A DNA stretch of 35,912 nt, from the IMG/VR virus record IMGVR_UViG_3300028392_000017, positions 1 to 35,912 of that record; one strand, written 5' to 3'. Numbering within the stretch: the stretch's first letter is position 1; each line of letters begins with the position of its first letter. Source of the DNA: a virus. A program made the position numbers and the translations under genes. Shown here piece by piece: positions 15,206 to 25,575 of the stretch. The notes beneath the pieces were generated by a model. The model was given only the letters and a program-made list of their open reading frames with translations. It did not search any database and was not told the DNA's origin.

Positions 15206-15232
15206 AAAAAGACCCCCCCACTAAGGAGGGGG
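15206..15232 (-). terminator. Terminator-like hairpin after the major capsid gene, minus strand
   Basis: On the minus strand a C-run and a G-run (about CCCCC and GGGGG with a loop of roughly 8 bases) are followed by TTTTTT. It sits between the capsid gene and the decoration-like gene, so some transcripts probably end here and dose the downstream genes. Confidence 0.75.
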
Positions 15233-15241
15233 CAACTGCAA

Positions 15242-16219
15242 TTAGGCAGGTACTGCTAAAGCAAATGCGGAAGAAGACTTAGCCAATCCCGTAGATGCGG
15301 CAGTACGCAATGCGGCAACACCATACAGAGTGTCAGCAGTAAACAATGTACCGAGGTACTCTTGTTTGTACTGAGTCTGCGAGCGAACTGCAACTTGCTC
15401 AACCAATACCATAGCCTCTTTGTGACCCATCAAGCAAATGCGGTCAGTTTGAGTAGAACCATAACCTACGTCAGCGTTGCTAGTAACAAATACGGGGATG
15501 CCGTATAGGTTACCAATTTCGCCATTGCGGATTGTGTCTCCATTACCAACAAAAGCCTGCTCTGTATAACGGGCAAGACCCATTAAAGTGTTACGGCTTG
15601 AGGGTGGGATGATGAAGAAACGACCATCCATAGGAGTGTCATTATCATCAAGACGTTGGATAGTTCTGCGAATAGCGGCATCAGTCAATGCAGAAGCATT
15701 GGAAGTTGATGAGTTATAAGCAGTTGTACCATCGCCACCAATGTAGGCTTTAGTTGTTGCAGATGAAGTGTAATAGTCATCAGTTCCAACTGTTGCACCA
15801 TTGAAGGAACGACCCAATTGAATCAAATCGGTATCTACTTGCTTGGCAAGTGCATAACCTGCATCTGCTGTGTAGAAAGAGCGCAATGAGTTCAATGCTT
15901 GTGCTTCGACAATATCTTCAATCAAACGTGAGTATTCATAATGTTTATTTATGCTTACTTGCACTTCTGATTCAGTATTGACAATCAAAGTAACTGCGTT
16001 TGTAGCGGCTTTGGCAGTAGCAGAACCACGAACAGGGGCTGGAATGTGAATGGTGTCACCCTTCTTACCCTTGAAGTTCATCTTCATTACCAAATTTGCT
16101 AAAACTAGGTTCTTTTTATATGCCGCAATAATCTCATCCGACCAAATTTGGGGGATGAATTTAGCCGCAGTAGTAGTTGTTGTATTACTTGCGGGGGAAA
16201 ATGCTGTTCCTGTTGCCAT
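15242..16219 (-). CDS. Major capsid protein (HK97-fold)
   Basis: A 325-residue protein. The N-terminal region TTAAKFIPQIWSDEIIAAYK, then NLVLANLVMKMNFKGKKGDT and IHIPAPVRGSA, is characteristic of a family of podovirus and siphovirus major capsid proteins; a long helix (YALAKQVDTDLIQLGRS) and RFFIIPPSSRNTLMGLARYT follow, corresponding to spine-helix and P-domain segments. Length fits. It is preceded by the scaffold gene and followed by a terminator-like hairpin and a decoration candidate. A clear ribosome site (GGAG) lies before the ATG. Confidence 0.92.
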   Translation of the reverse strand: MATGTAFSPASNTTTTTAAKFIPQIWSDEIIAAYKKNLVLANLVMKMNFKGKKGDTIHIPAPVRGSATAKAATNAVTLIVNTESEVQVSINKHYEYSRLIEDIVEAQALNSLRSFYTADAGYALAKQVDTDLIQLGRSFNGATVGTDDYYTSSATTKAYIGGDGTTAYNSSTSNASALTDAAIRRTIQRLDDNDTPMDGRFFIIPPSSRNTLMGLARYTEQAFVGNGDTIRNGEIGNLYGIPVFVTSNADVGYGSTQTDRICLMGHKEAMVLVEQVAVRSQTQYKQEYLGTLFTADTLYGVAALRTAASTGLAKSSSAFALAVPA

Positions 16220-16248
16220 GTTAATTCTCCAAAAAACAAAAAGTTAAA

Positions 16249-17004
16249 TTACTTGACTCGCCCATCGGAATATGCTTGCATGATTTCATCACTTAAAGCA
16301 TCATAACGATTAGGGTCTGTCATTTTGAGCCTGATTAGGTCTGCCCGTCTGTAAATTCTTTTACCTGATTCTCCCGACCCACCTGAATCAACTTGAGCCG
16401 CACGAAGGTTTGTTTTCCTCTGTGTCTCGCCTTGTTCTTCAACTTGCTTGGATTTAACTCCACGCAACTCTTTGTAGGTACTGAGCAGTTCGTGAGCCGA
16501 ATCATAGTCAAATTCACCATCAGCCTTGGCATACAACCCTATGCGAACAGGTGAAGATTTCACCCAGTTTACAAAGTCCGAATCTTGCACTAATTGTGAA
16601 AAATCAGGATGGTTCTGTGCCAACTTCTGTTGAATCTGCATCCTTTTGAAATCTTGACCCGCTTGTCGAGCCGCCATTACATCAGGATGACTATCAATCG
16701 TCTGTCTTACTGCCCTTTGAGGGTCTTCAAAAAAATCAACTTCAGGTTTTACTTCTGTCGGTTGCGGTTTACTTACAAGGTTTTGCTTGATAAGTTCATC
16801 AGCTAATTTGCGTACTTCACCCACCTCTTGAGCCTGTTTACCAATCAACTTTTCAGCCTCTTGGTGCATTTTGATGACTTCTTCAAGCCTTTTATCCCTG
16901 TACTTGTCAGGGATGCCTGAATTGTCACTATCAACAGTTGTGTCTAATTTCGCTTCTTCAGCCTCTAACTCACCTTGCATCTCGTTTTCGTCATCAACTA
17001 ACAT
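16249..17004 (-). CDS. Capsid scaffolding protein
   Basis: I start at the ATG at 17002-17004, which has AAGGA 7 bases upstream; a longer frame to 17049 adds a stretch with no ribosome site. The 251-residue protein is acidic and helical at the N-terminus (NEMQGELEAEEAKLDTTVDS), has a long charged coiled coil (RLEEVIKMHQEAEKLIGKQA), an HPDFSQLVQDSDFVNWVKSS motif common in phage scaffolds, and a basic C-terminus (KRIYRRADLIRL) as needed for coat binding. Located immediately before the major capsid gene. Confidence 0.88.
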   Translation of the reverse strand: MLVDDENEMQGELEAEEAKLDTTVDSDNSGIPDKYRDKRLEEVIKMHQEAEKLIGKQAQEVGEVRKLADELIKQNLVSKPQPTEVKPEVDFFEDPQRAVRQTIDSHPDVMAARQAGQDFKRMQIQQKLAQNHPDFSQLVQDSDFVNWVKSSPVRIGLYAKADGEFDYDSAHELLSTYKELRGVKSKQVEEQGETQRKTNLRAAQVDSGGSGESGKRIYRRADLIRLKMTDPNRYDALSDEIMQAYSDGRVK

Positions 17005-17062
17005 ACTTATTTCCTTTTCCAGCCAAAACTTTGGTTGTTGGACAATCAACTCGGCACTAGGC

Positions 17063-17290
17063 TTATGAGTTGGCTTTTTGCTCCGCTTTCAATTTATCGG
17101 TGTGTCGCTTGTCAAATCTGCCATGTGCTGACGGGAAATGACCACTCCACCCCTCCAAGTTAAAATTAGGAGCACTTACTACACGATGGGCTAACGCACC
17201 ACAAACGCATTGGACTTCCACAGACTCATAATCGGTGAGTTTATCCATGCGGTGTCCACTTTCGCAGACAAATTCATACATTCTTTTCAT
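17063..17290 (-). CDS. Small zinc-ribbon protein (FmdB-like)
   Basis: A 75-residue protein with MYEFVCESGHRMDKL followed by VQCVCGALAHRVVSAPNF, the C-x(3)-H ... C-x-C arrangement of an FmdB-like regulatory zinc ribbon with one knuckle altered. The C-terminal basic stretch contains FDKRHTDKLKAEQK. GAGGA lies before the ATG. Overlaps the upstream gene's stop by 17 bases. Role in the phage is unknown. Confidence 0.75.
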   Translation of the reverse strand: MKRMYEFVCESGHRMDKLTDYESVEVQCVCGALAHRVVSAPNFNLEGWSGHFPSAHGRFDKRHTDKLKAEQKANS

Positions 17291-17513
17291 TCAATTCCTC
17301 ATAAGCCACTTCGCTGACCTGTTTCAAGGTTTTTAGCCAAGTTAATATGGAAAGTTCCCCTTTTTTGAATTGAAGGGATTTTTCGTCTTGAATTACAGAG
17401 ATATTATTAAGGGAAACTATCATGTTGTCAATATCAATTAATAATTCCTTCCAACCCTCAGATGCCATCATCGAGAATCGGTCTTCATAGTATCTTTGTA
17501 ATTCAGGTGTCAT
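17274..17513 (-). CDS. Hypothetical helical protein, 79 residues
   Basis: An all-helical acidic protein (MTPELQRYYEDRFSMMASEG, then SILTWLKTLKQVSEVAYEEL). Encoded between the tail-accessory gene and the zinc-ribbon gene with overlaps at both ends. I recall similar small proteins before the scaffold gene in aquatic phages; function unknown. Confidence 0.7.
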   Translation of the reverse strand: MTPELQRYYEDRFSMMASEGWKELLIDIDNMIVSLNNISVIQDEKSLQFKKGELSILTWLKTLKQVSEVAYEELNEKNV

Positions 17514-17713
17514 GCTGGAGTTTCCTCAACAGGAGGCTCAGGAATAACAGGAGCAGTCCAATTAGAACCATCCCATGTCCAACCAATTCCAATTTCATCA
17601 GGTGCAGGAATACAAGTTATTCCTTCAGGGGGTTGCCACTTATTTGTGTCTCCATCCCATAAAGAAACATTCTCAACCACACCATTTTTAACCATTGCGT
17701 ATCGTATTACCAT
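17510..17713 (-). CDS. Tail-fibre accessory-like small protein
   Basis: A 67-residue protein with the pattern MVKNGVVENVSLWDGD, GIGWTWDGSNWTAP and a proline-rich end. The repeated W-D-G and NVxLWDG signature is shared with the N-terminal part of phage tail-fibre assembly or fibre-tip accessory proteins, and it directly follows three glycine-rich tail proteins, overlapping the last by 7 bases. A chaperone or fibre-associated role is inferred. Confidence 0.65.
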   Translation of the reverse strand: MVIRYAMVKNGVVENVSLWDGDTNKWQPPEGITCIPAPDEIGIGWTWDGSNWTAPVIPEPPVEETPA

Positions 17714-19050
17714 GAAGTTACCACTACCTTTCCTTGTGCTCCTACACCACCACGACCACCAATAAGAGTGCCTCCACCCCCACCAGCACCACCTCCGCCC
17801 GGAGTTCCACCATCACCACCTTTAGAGCCAGTTCCTGCGTTATTAGCCGCACCGCCTGCTCCTCCGCCTCCTGCTTTGGTTGAATCTCCTGCCGCACCAT
17901 TTGCTGATGCAGTTCCTGTATTTATTGCCGCACTTGCCGCACCACCACCTGCTGTAGTAGCCGCACCACCTGTTAAGCCTCCTGCTCCACCAAGTTGTGA
18001 AGTACCCGGAGTTGCTGCATCAATACCCCCGCCTCCGCCTCCGCCTGCCGCAGAGAAATATGAAGAACCTCCAGCCGCACCTGCATTGGTTGAAGTTGAT
18101 GCACCGCCACCACCTCCGCCACCTAAATATGATGAACCAGTTCCACCGGGAGTCGTTCCCGCTGATGAACCACCTCCGCCTCTATGGTCATCAGATGCTG
18201 TTGCTAATGATACTGCTACAGTTGCACAAAGACCTCCTGATGTACCTGTTGAAGTCGTTGCTGGAGAACCATTAGCACTTCCCCCTGCACCGCCACCTCC
18301 ACCACCGCCAATAGTTGCAGAAACACCACCTCCACCTCCACCATAAGCAACTAAGAAGTTGCCAAAACGTGATGTGCTTCCTACCAATCCCGCTACACCA
18401 ACAGCAGAAGTTCCACCACCCCCTCCGGGTTGAGATGACGCAACAGTAACACCAACAAAAGGAGTTAATTCAGCAGACAAAAATTGCATTACTAAACGTA
18501 AACCTCCCCCTGCACCTCCGCCTCCGGGTCTTACAGTTCCTGCCGCCGCACCTGTTCCACCGCCTCCACCGCCTCCACCGCCTGTACAGTCAACAGATGT
18601 GTAAGTTACACCAGTAGGTCGAGTCCATATTCCATTAGCCGTAAATACTTGAATATCAGTTACCGCAGTAGGAGCAATTAACACATTACCATTGGAATCA
18701 ATAATTGACCAACCCCTTGTATCTGTGAATTGCAATGTACTGTTAGGCGCAAGTGCCATTGATGCCACATAGTTGTATAAAGTTGCATTGTCATTTAAAC
18801 GAATGGTGACACTCACAAAATCTGTATCTTTGTTGGCTACTGTGATTAAATTTACTTTTCTTTGTGTACTTGCCGCAGGAGCACTAAGAATATCAACCGC
18901 AGTAGCACTATTTGTTGTGGATAGTTGAACAGCAGGAGTTGTCGTTGTTGATGTGAAATCTACATAGTCAACAGTTACGGGTAATTGGTTTGCATTGACT
19001 GTTGCGCCAAGCAAGATTTGAAGTTTTCGAGTTGTTGTATCAAGTATCAT
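17707..19050 (-). CDS. Glycine-rich tail/adhesin protein, paralog 3
   Basis: A 447-residue protein in two parts. Residues 1-140 form a beta-rich domain ([59 protein letters not shown]) shared with both upstream paralogs. After a junction VFTANGIWTRPTG comes a region of extreme glycine content with many runs of 5-9 Gly separated by Ser, Ala, Thr or single aromatic residues. Such sequences occur in the glycine-rich family of phage receptor-binding proteins, where Gly runs pack as polyglycine-II helices and loops between them bind receptors. Third and last of a tandem array. Confidence 0.85.
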   Translation of the reverse strand: MILDTTTRKLQILLGATVNANQLPVTVDYVDFTSTTTTPAVQLSTTNSATAVDILSAPAASTQRKVNLITVANKDTDFVSVTIRLNDNATLYNYVASMALAPNSTLQFTDTRGWSIIDSNGNVLIAPTAVTDIQVFTANGIWTRPTGVTYTSVDCTGGGGGGGGGTGAAAGTVRPGGGGAGGGLRLVMQFLSAELTPFVGVTVASSQPGGGGGTSAVGVAGLVGSTSRFGNFLVAYGGGGGGVSATIGGGGGGGAGGSANGSPATTSTGTSGGLCATVAVSLATASDDHRGGGGSSAGTTPGGTGSSYLGGGGGGGASTSTNAGAAGGSSYFSAAGGGGGGGIDAATPGTSQLGGAGGLTGGAATTAGGGAASAAINTGTASANGAAGDSTKAGGGGAGGAANNAGTGSKGGDGGTPGGGGAGGGGGTLIGGRGGVGAQGKVVVTSW

Positions 19051-19054
19051 ATTT

Positions 19055-20395
19055 TTACCAACAGTAGACTACTACACGACCAGCCGCACCATTGCCACCA
19101 GCACCACCTGTGGATGTACCACCACCTCCGCCACCACCACCGCCTCCGGGAAATCCTCCCGCACCACCTGCACCGCCTGTGGTCGAGTTACTTGCTCCAC
19201 CTCCCCCACCACCTGTTCCGCAAGCAATGGATGAGCCTGTTGTTCCAGCAGTTCCTGCCACACCAGTTGCCGCACCACCTGCACCACCACCACCAGCCGC
19301 AGTTGCAGAGCCACCAGTAGAACCACCTGCACCACCTGCTTGAGCAGTTCCCGGTGATGCGGCATTAATACCACCTCCACCACCACCTCCAGCCGCAGAA
19401 TAATATGAACTGCCACCTGAGTTTCCTGCTACTGTGGATGTAGAGCCGCCTCCTCCTCCTCCGCCGCCCAAATATGATGAATTGCCCGCTACTGTTGTAG
19501 TGCCAGCCGCTACGCCTGAACCTCCAGTATTTGTTGCATATAAAGTTAATGCAACACTAGCAAGAAATGCAGAACCACCAAGAGCCGCCGCACTTGTAGT
19601 AGCAGATGCACCAGCAGATGTACCACCTCCGCCGCCACCACCTCCACCTGCACCTGTGTTTGAAGCCGCACCTCCGCCACCAGCATACCCATAAAAAATT
19701 GCGCCAAAAGATGAATTGTTGCCTTGAGTACCATTTGAGCCTGCGGCAGATGTACCACCACTACCACCAGTAGCGGTTGCGCCAACAGTAACAGTTACAC
19801 TACTTGCTAAATCTGATATTTGGTAAAGTGCAGTTAATTTATTTCCACCAGCACCAGCACCAGCTCCTGAACGGAGATTGCCAACCGCACGACCTTCTGC
19901 GCCACCACCACTTCCACCACCACCAGTTACTTCAACATAAGCCAAAGAAACAAAACTGGGTTTAGTCCAAGTGCCGTTAGCAGTAAATATTTGTACATCA
20001 GAATAAGCAGAACCTTGAGCAGAAAGAATCTGACCCGATGCGTTGATTACAAACCAACCTCTAGTATCTGTGAATTGCAAAGTTGAGCCAACAGCAAGAA
20101 CCATTGATTGAGCAACTCCGTAAATAACAGAATTGTCGTTAATCTGAATTGTTACTGTTATGGGTGAAGTATCTTTATTGGCAACAGTAATGCCGTTAAT
20201 TTTGTATTGCGTACTAGAAGCAGGCGCAGAAAGAATTGTGACCGCAGTTGTAGAATTTGTATTACTTAGTTGAACAGATGGAGTAGTTGTCGTTGCATCA
20301 AAAGCAACATAGTCAACAGTAACTGGACATTGATTAGCCGCTACTGCCGAGCCTAACAAAATTTCAAGTGTTTGGGTTGTTGTGTTAAGTATCAT
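19055..20395 (-). CDS. Glycine-rich tail/adhesin protein, paralog 2
   Basis: The ATG at 20393-20395 shares its A with the TAA stop of the upstream paralog (TAATG), so I use it in preference to an in-frame start at 20407. The 446-residue product has the same N-terminal beta domain as its neighbours (LEILLGSAVAANQCPVTVDY, STLQFTDTRGWFVIN), then VQIFTANGTWTKPSFVSLAY and a long glycine-rich region whose inter-glycine loops differ from those of the paralogs. Probably a receptor-binding or fibre-tip protein. Confidence 0.85.
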   Translation of the reverse strand: MILNTTTQTLEILLGSAVAANQCPVTVDYVAFDATTTTPSVQLSNTNSTTAVTILSAPASSTQYKINGITVANKDTSPITVTIQINDNSVIYGVAQSMVLAVGSTLQFTDTRGWFVINASGQILSAQGSAYSDVQIFTANGTWTKPSFVSLAYVEVTGGGGSGGGAEGRAVGNLRSGAGAGAGGNKLTALYQISDLASSVTVTVGATATGGSGGTSAAGSNGTQGNNSSFGAIFYGYAGGGGAASNTGAGGGGGGGGGTSAGASATTSAAALGGSAFLASVALTLYATNTGGSGVAAGTTTVAGNSSYLGGGGGGGGSTSTVAGNSGGSSYYSAAGGGGGGGINAASPGTAQAGGAGGSTGGSATAAGGGGAGGAATGVAGTAGTTGSSIACGTGGGGGGASNSTTGGAGGAGGFPGGGGGGGGGGTSTGGAGGNGAAGRVVVYCW

Positions 20396-21720
20396 TACCA
20401 GCCCCACACTCTGACTTGACCTGCCGCACCTTTACCGCCTGCACCACTTCCTGCTACCGCATTACCGCCTGCTCCACCACCGCCACCGCCTCCACATGGG
20501 TAACCGCCATCTCCACCTGCGCCACCTGTCGCAGAAGCAGTAGAACTAGAAGCACCTCCGCCGCCTCCTCCACCAGCCCAACCAGCAACTGCTAAACCTT
20601 CACCACCTGCTCCACCAACAATTATACCTCCAGCCGCACCACCACCTGATGTTATTGCTCCTAATGCGCCATTAGTACCGCCTGCTCCACCAGCAGATGC
20701 CGCACCTGCGGAAGTTACACCAGCACCTGATGCTCCTCCACCACCACTAAACCATGAGCCGTAAGAAACAGAACCATTCAACCCAATTGTCGAAGATGGT
20801 GTTCCGCTTGCGCCTCCTAAAAACGAAGGAAATCCGGGGCTACCGCTACCTGCCCCTCGACTATCGGAATAAGGTGAGAAAGTAGCAGAACTGGCAAATG
20901 CGTTTCCACCAGCAACTGCCGAATTACTTGTTGCAGAAGAACCAGCAGAAGTAGCCCCTGCACCTGAACCGCCACCACCTCCAGCCCCTAAAGTCTGCCC
21001 ACCTGCTCCTCCACCACCAGCATATCCAATTAAATAAGTACCAAAAGATGAATTGTTGCCAACTGAACCATTGCTACCTGCGGCACTAGTAGCACCACTA
21101 GCGGCAGATGTTTGTGAGCCAACAGTAACAGTTACAGTAGATGGTAAATCTTTAGCAAGGAATAACTGACGAGTGCGTTTACCTCCACCGCCACCGCCAC
21201 CGCCTTGAAGAATTGCACCATTTACTGCGCCTTGACCGCCACCACCGCCTCCGCCACCGCCTGAAACTTCAACAAGGAAGAAACGACAGTTTCCGGGCTT
21301 ATACCAAGTGCCATTAGCATTAAAATCTTGAACCCATCCTGCTCTTAAATCAGCGATACCACCCGATACTCCAACAATCCCCCAACCATTTTGGTCTGTG
21401 TATTGAAGTGTTTGTCCCCTAAGAACAGAGATAGATTTAATTGTTTCGTACTTTGTACCCGATACATTGAACTGAACAGTTACCACAATCGTAGTGGTAT
21501 CAGCGTTGTATATCGTGATATTGTTTACTTTGCGTTGTGTACTTGCGGCTGGTGCAGAAAGAATTGTTACAACAGTTGTTGAATTAGTAGTTGTTGCATT
21601 TAATGCAGGTGTTGTTGTTGTTGCTGAAAACTCAACATAATCCACAGTAACGGGTGATTGATTAGTAGCAACTGCGCCACCAAGCAAAATTTCAAGCGTT
21701 TGGGTTGAATCAATAATCAT
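20395..21720 (-). CDS. Glycine-rich tail/adhesin protein, paralog 1
   Basis: A 441-residue protein with the shared N-terminal domain ([52 protein letters not shown]), the junction [20 protein letters not shown] and a glycine-rich remainder ending QVRVWGW. It begins with a 4-base overlap (ATGA) to the end of the collagen-like fibre and shares one base with the next paralog. It is somewhat more divergent than the other two. Together with the fibre it likely forms the host-recognition apparatus. Confidence 0.85.
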   Translation of the reverse strand: MIIDSTQTLEILLGGAVATNQSPVTVDYVEFSATTTTPALNATTTNSTTVVTILSAPAASTQRKVNNITIYNADTTTIVVTVQFNVSGTKYETIKSISVLRGQTLQYTDQNGWGIVGVSGGIADLRAGWVQDFNANGTWYKPGNCRFFLVEVSGGGGGGGGGQGAVNGAILQGGGGGGGGKRTRQLFLAKDLPSTVTVTVGSQTSAASGATSAAGSNGSVGNNSSFGTYLIGYAGGGGAGGQTLGAGGGGGSGAGATSAGSSATSNSAVAGGNAFASSATFSPYSDSRGAGSGSPGFPSFLGGASGTPSSTIGLNGSVSYGSWFSGGGGASGAGVTSAGAASAGGAGGTNGALGAITSGGGAAGGIIVGGAGGEGLAVAGWAGGGGGGGASSSTASATGGAGGDGGYPCGGGGGGGAGGNAVAGSGAGGKGAAGQVRVWGW

Positions 21721-23513
21721 AGACGCAAACTAACTCTTTTTAAAACTTCGGGTTGTGTTAATCCACTACCCCCACCACTTGCCGCCGCCCATGTAGCCGT
21801 AGTTCCGTTAGATGTTAAAACATAAGTGCTTGCACCAATAGCAAGCCTAGTTGCACTATTAGTTCCGTTTCCAATAATCAAATCGCCTGTTGTTGTTATT
21901 GGAGACAAAGCGTTAAAAGCCGCACCTGCCGTTGTTTGACCTGTACCGCCATTTAAAATTGGCAAAGCAGTTCCGCTATATGTAATAGCTAGAGTTCCTG
22001 ATGATGTTATAGGTGAGCCACTAATAGATAAAAGCGAAGGTACTGTTGCCGCTACGCTTGTTACTGTTCCTGACCCTGCTGGAGTTGCCCAACTGCCATC
22101 ACCTCTCCAAAATGTTGTAGCCGAAGCACTTGTACCACTATTAAGGTTGGTTACGGGCAAATTTCCTGTTACTTGTGTTGCAAGGCTGACGTTTGCTAAT
22201 GTACCGCCAAGAGTCAGATTACCACTTGATGTGACTGTGCCTGTGAGCGTGATGCCGTTAACTGTTCCTGTGCCGCCTACGGATGTTACAGTCCCGCTAC
22301 CCTTGTTATTAAACGTAGTCCAGTCAGTAGAAGTTAAGTAACCGCTTACAGAAGTAGTAGCGGCAGGCATAGATATAACTGGTGTTGCACCACCTGTGGA
22401 TGCAACAGGACTTGTTGCAGTTACATCGGTAACTGGTGCTGTTCCACTTGATGCGGCAGTTATTAAACCTTTGCCGTTAACTGTAAGAGTTGCATTTGTA
22501 AATGAACCAACATTGGTGTTTACAGTTGCCAATGTGCCTGCGGCAGTCACATTTGCCGAGCCATCAAAACTTGGGCTTGTGTATGCCAAATCTCCCGTAA
22601 CTGCTATTGTTCTGCCAGTTGTAAGAGTTGCGGCTGAACCCGTTGTGTTTTGATTTAATGTAGGAAACGATGTAAGTGATGCGGCTGAACCTGTTGGTGC
22701 AAGTACATCAGTACCAATAATTAAACCTAAAGAAGTTCGACCCGTTGCCGCAACCAATCCAGTTGCACCACCATCCCACTTTAATCTGTCTGTGTAAGCA
22801 GTATCCCAATTACTTTGACTAGAAGTTGTAGGTATTGCGTAACCAGCCGTATAACCAATAGCCAAAGTTCCGTTTGTAGTTATTGGAGAGCCACTAACTG
22901 TCAAACCCGTTGGAACAGAAGCTGCAACGCTTGTAACAGTTCCTGAACCACCACCAGTTACAGTTGACCAAGATAAATTAGTTCCATCAGTCTTTAGATA
23001 CTTATTAGCATTGCCAGTTTGAGCAGGAAGTACAGTACCTGCACCACCTGAAGTCACTAACTTAATCTTTTCAGCCAACTCAGGGGCAACAACCTCACCC
23101 ACATTTAATTCTTTTCCTGTGGACAAGGTAATAACGAGTGAACCATCAAAATCAATGTGAGCATCTGTTACAGATACCCCATCAGACCCATCTACTCCAT
23201 CTTTCCCATTAATGCCGTCACGACCATCACGACCATTTTGACCTGCTTTACCATCTAGTCCTTTATCGCCCTTGTCACCTTTGTCACCCTTTTCAGGAAC
23301 AATGGATTTGGCAACTTCTAGTTGCTCAGAAACCTTCTTTTCCATCACTTTGATGGCTTCAACAATCAGGTCTACATTGTCTTGAACTGCTTGCTCCTCT
23401 TGTGCTCTCATCGCAACAAGAGTTTCCTCCATCTGATTGATAGCGGCTAACTTCTCATCAAAGGATGAGTCTGCCGCCTCAATGCTTTGAATGAGGTCTT
23501 TGATGTTAGCCAT
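21717..23513 (-). CDS. Tail fibre with coiled coil and collagen-like repeats
   Basis: A 598-residue protein with a modular layout: a coiled coil (about residues 1-70), a collagen-like stretch of Gly-X-Y triplets (about 74-110; [19 protein letters not shown], then [18 protein letters not shown]), a small domain, then a long region with imperfect repeats of [15 protein letters not shown] and GTLAI, and [13 protein letters not shown] near the end. All these modules build trimeric fibres. It overlaps the portal gene by 8 bases and the first glycine-rich gene by 4. Likely attaches to the portal/tail complex by its N-terminus. Confidence 0.88.
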   Translation of the reverse strand: MANIKDLIQSIEAADSSFDEKLAAINQMEETLVAMRAQEEQAVQDNVDLIVEAIKVMEKKVSEQLEVAKSIVPEKGDKGDKGDKGLDGKAGQNGRDGRDGINGKDGVDGSDGVSVTDAHIDFDGSLVITLSTGKELNVGEVVAPELAEKIKLVTSGGAGTVLPAQTGNANKYLKTDGTNLSWSTVTGGGSGTVTSVAASVPTGLTVSGSPITTNGTLAIGYTAGYAIPTTSSQSNWDTAYTDRLKWDGGATGLVAATGRTSLGLIIGTDVLAPTGSAASLTSFPTLNQNTTGSAATLTTGRTIAVTGDLAYTSPSFDGSANVTAAGTLATVNTNVGSFTNATLTVNGKGLITAASSGTAPVTDVTATSPVASTGGATPVISMPAATTSVSGYLTSTDWTTFNNKGSGTVTSVGGTGTVNGITLTGTVTSSGNLTLGGTLANVSLATQVTGNLPVTNLNSGTSASATTFWRGDGSWATPAGSGTVTSVAATVPSLLSISGSPITSSGTLAITYSGTALPILNGGTGQTTAGAAFNALSPITTTGDLIIGNGTNSATRLAIGASTYVLTSNGTTATWAAASGGGSGLTQPEVLKRVSLRL

Positions 23514-25575
23514 TTTGCTTTAGTCCATCGGTAAGTTTAGTCAAGAAATCTTGTTTCACCTTGGATTGAGCATTAACTTTATCTGCCATTTGTAGTTCAA
23601 CAATTTTAGATTTGTTCTTGATGTCTGCTTCTTTCAGCATCAAGTCTGCAATCTTAACTCGTTTGTCAAACTCACGGGAAGCCAAGTCATCTTGGTTGGG
23701 CAAGTTCTTAGTGTTTGCTGCCATTGCTTTGGCTTGTATTTCCATTGGCATCATCTGAACTTCAGTCATCAATTTAGTGGCTTCTGCTCTATTTTGCTCT
23801 GCTTGAGTAGTTTGTACAGCAATTTGAGCCTGTGCCGCTTGCATTGCCAACTGTTGTTGAGCTTGTTGCATCTGTTGAGCCTGTGGGTCAGGTTTACTCA
23901 TCTCATCCAATGCCGCCATCATCTCATAGCGGTTAGTCATTGATGAATTAGCCAAAATACCTTTGAGTATCAATGGCAACACAGGAGTATTTGGACCGAG
24001 GGTCTGTAACAACGCAATAAATTGCTGTTGTTCGTACTCTCTAGCAATAATTCCAAGGGTTGCAGTTGGAATGAAGTTCATGTCAACAGAAGGGTATCTG
24101 TTGGGGTCAAACTGCATATAGCGGAAGGCCGCTTTTTTGATAAACGGAATTAAAAAATCTTCTTGAAAGTTGACCAAAGTGCGTTTGTACTTCTTAATAA
24201 TAGAAGCCACCGCCATCGACATACCGCCTTGACCAGCATCACGACTGACTTGAGATACCATCCCATTTGAGTCAAGCGTACCCGTAGCTTGAAGTAACAT
24301 TCTCTCAAACTCTTTAGAAGTTGCAAGATTGTTTCCATCTGTCTGTCCAAACTTAAAAGGATACAGAATTTCACTAGGAGCACCATTGGTCATAATGGCT
24401 TTTCCGGGTTTCACCTCAAATTTTGCACCTCTTGGGAGCCTTGTCGCATCCATTGCAATCATAGGTGAAGTGGTCAACGCAAGAGAATCTAAATGACTAC
24501 GAATTTGAGCATCCATAGCCTTTTGCATATTGTATGCTTTCTCAACTGTGCCTCTGCCAAGCAGTCTATTAGGAACAGTATCATCTTGATAGGACAGAAT
24601 CGGTCTATCCTTCATCATGTAAGGATTTTCTTCAGCCTTGAGTAACAGATTGTCGTTACCAATGACAATAATTGCCTCTACAAGGTCAGAATAGTCATCT
24701 GCTTGTGAATCTTCGGGGAATAAGTCGGCAACATCTTTGTTGTCTTCTAGGTTGTCCAAGTATTCACGGGGGACAAGCCCAAAATACTTCATTAGTTTAA
24801 CTTTTTGGTCTTTAAACTGACTAATCTCTTGGGTTGCTTCTAAATCTTCGTCATCAGGAGTCGAGCCAATATCAACCTTGCGATACATTCCTGACTCAAT
24901 GCCAGCCACAACCTTGTGGATTGATACAAAAGTTTCGATAGCCACGCCCATACAGTCTTCAATACTTGTCCCATTAGGGTCAAATATGAAATTCTTAGGA
25001 TTAATGGGATTAATCTTGACAGAAATCCTATCTCTTTCCATTACACCGATAGCGGCTTGTCCTTGTTGACCAGCAATCGGTTGAGTTGCAGGGACATACT
25101 CTTTCTCAGTATTAACAACAACTTCTCCAATGCCTGTTCCGTAGATTTCAGCCATCAATTCAATTTGGTCAATAGACTTTCTAATCTTGTCTTTCTTGAA
25201 GTCTTCCATGAGTTGCTTTTTAAGCATACCCACATCAATAGGAGTTCCATTTACATCTTGGATATTGTCTTCAATGTCAAAGAAGTCACCTTGTCCAAAG
25301 ATGGCTTCCATAATTTCAGCATGACGAGTCTCAACTGCCTGTTGTGTGGCAGGGGTTACGATGCGTGAACGCTCAGACTCCCTAGATTTGTCTTCTTCAG
25401 CCCATTGACCACGAAAGATACGCTCATATTCCTCCCAATCGGGTAGGTAGTTAGAGTCACGATATTCACGCCATCTGTCGCAATGGTCAACAACAAACTG
25501 AACTAAGTCTTTGTCAGCATCAGTTGGTTCGTAAAACTCGTTTTGTTCTAGTTTCGGTTCTTTTTTGGTAGCCAT
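23506..25575 (-). CDS. Portal protein (P22-like size class)
   Basis: A 689-residue protein. The N-terminus ([51 protein letters not shown]) and the central segment ([20 protein letters not shown]) are typical of podovirus portals; the C-terminal third is Gln/Ala-rich and helical ([20 protein letters not shown]), resembling the barrel extension. Directly follows the terminase gene with no gap. Forms the dodecameric channel through which DNA is packaged and ejected. Confidence 0.9.
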   Translation of the reverse strand: MATKKEPKLEQNEFYEPTDADKDLVQFVVDHCDRWREYRDSNYLPDWEEYERIFRGQWAEEDKSRESERSRIVTPATQQAVETRHAEIMEAIFGQGDFFDIEDNIQDVNGTPIDVGMLKKQLMEDFKKDKIRKSIDQIELMAEIYGTGIGEVVVNTEKEYVPATQPIAGQQGQAAIGVMERDRISVKINPINPKNFIFDPNGTSIEDCMGVAIETFVSIHKVVAGIESGMYRKVDIGSTPDDEDLEATQEISQFKDQKVKLMKYFGLVPREYLDNLEDNKDVADLFPEDSQADDYSDLVEAIIVIGNDNLLLKAEENPYMMKDRPILSYQDDTVPNRLLGRGTVEKAYNMQKAMDAQIRSHLDSLALTTSPMIAMDATRLPRGAKFEVKPGKAIMTNGAPSEILYPFKFGQTDGNNLATSKEFERMLLQATGTLDSNGMVSQVSRDAGQGGMSMAVASIIKKYKRTLVNFQEDFLIPFIKKAAFRYMQFDPNRYPSVDMNFIPTATLGIIAREYEQQQFIALLQTLGPNTPVLPLILKGILANSSMTNRYEMMAALDEMSKPDPQAQQMQQAQQQLAMQAAQAQIAVQTTQAEQNRAEATKLMTEVQMMPMEIQAKAMAANTKNLPNQDDLASREFDKRVKIADLMLKEADIKNKSKIVELQMADKVNAQSKVKQDFLTKLTDGLKQNG

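Noticed and set aside
17768-19694. Long proline-rich open frames on the plus strand opposite the glycine-rich genes (for example 192 residues from 17768).
   Set aside because: They are the antisense of GGN-rich codons, which necessarily read as CCN (Pro/Ala) on the other strand; no ribosome sites or conserved features.
17707-21720. CRISPR-like or tandem DNA repeats within the glycine-rich genes.
   Set aside because: The repetition is irregular low-complexity coding sequence without constant repeat and spacer lengths and it preserves reading frame.
17707-23513. A diversity-generating retroelement acting on the tail proteins.
   Set aside because: No reverse transcriptase, accessory gene or template repeat was found anywhere in the genome.
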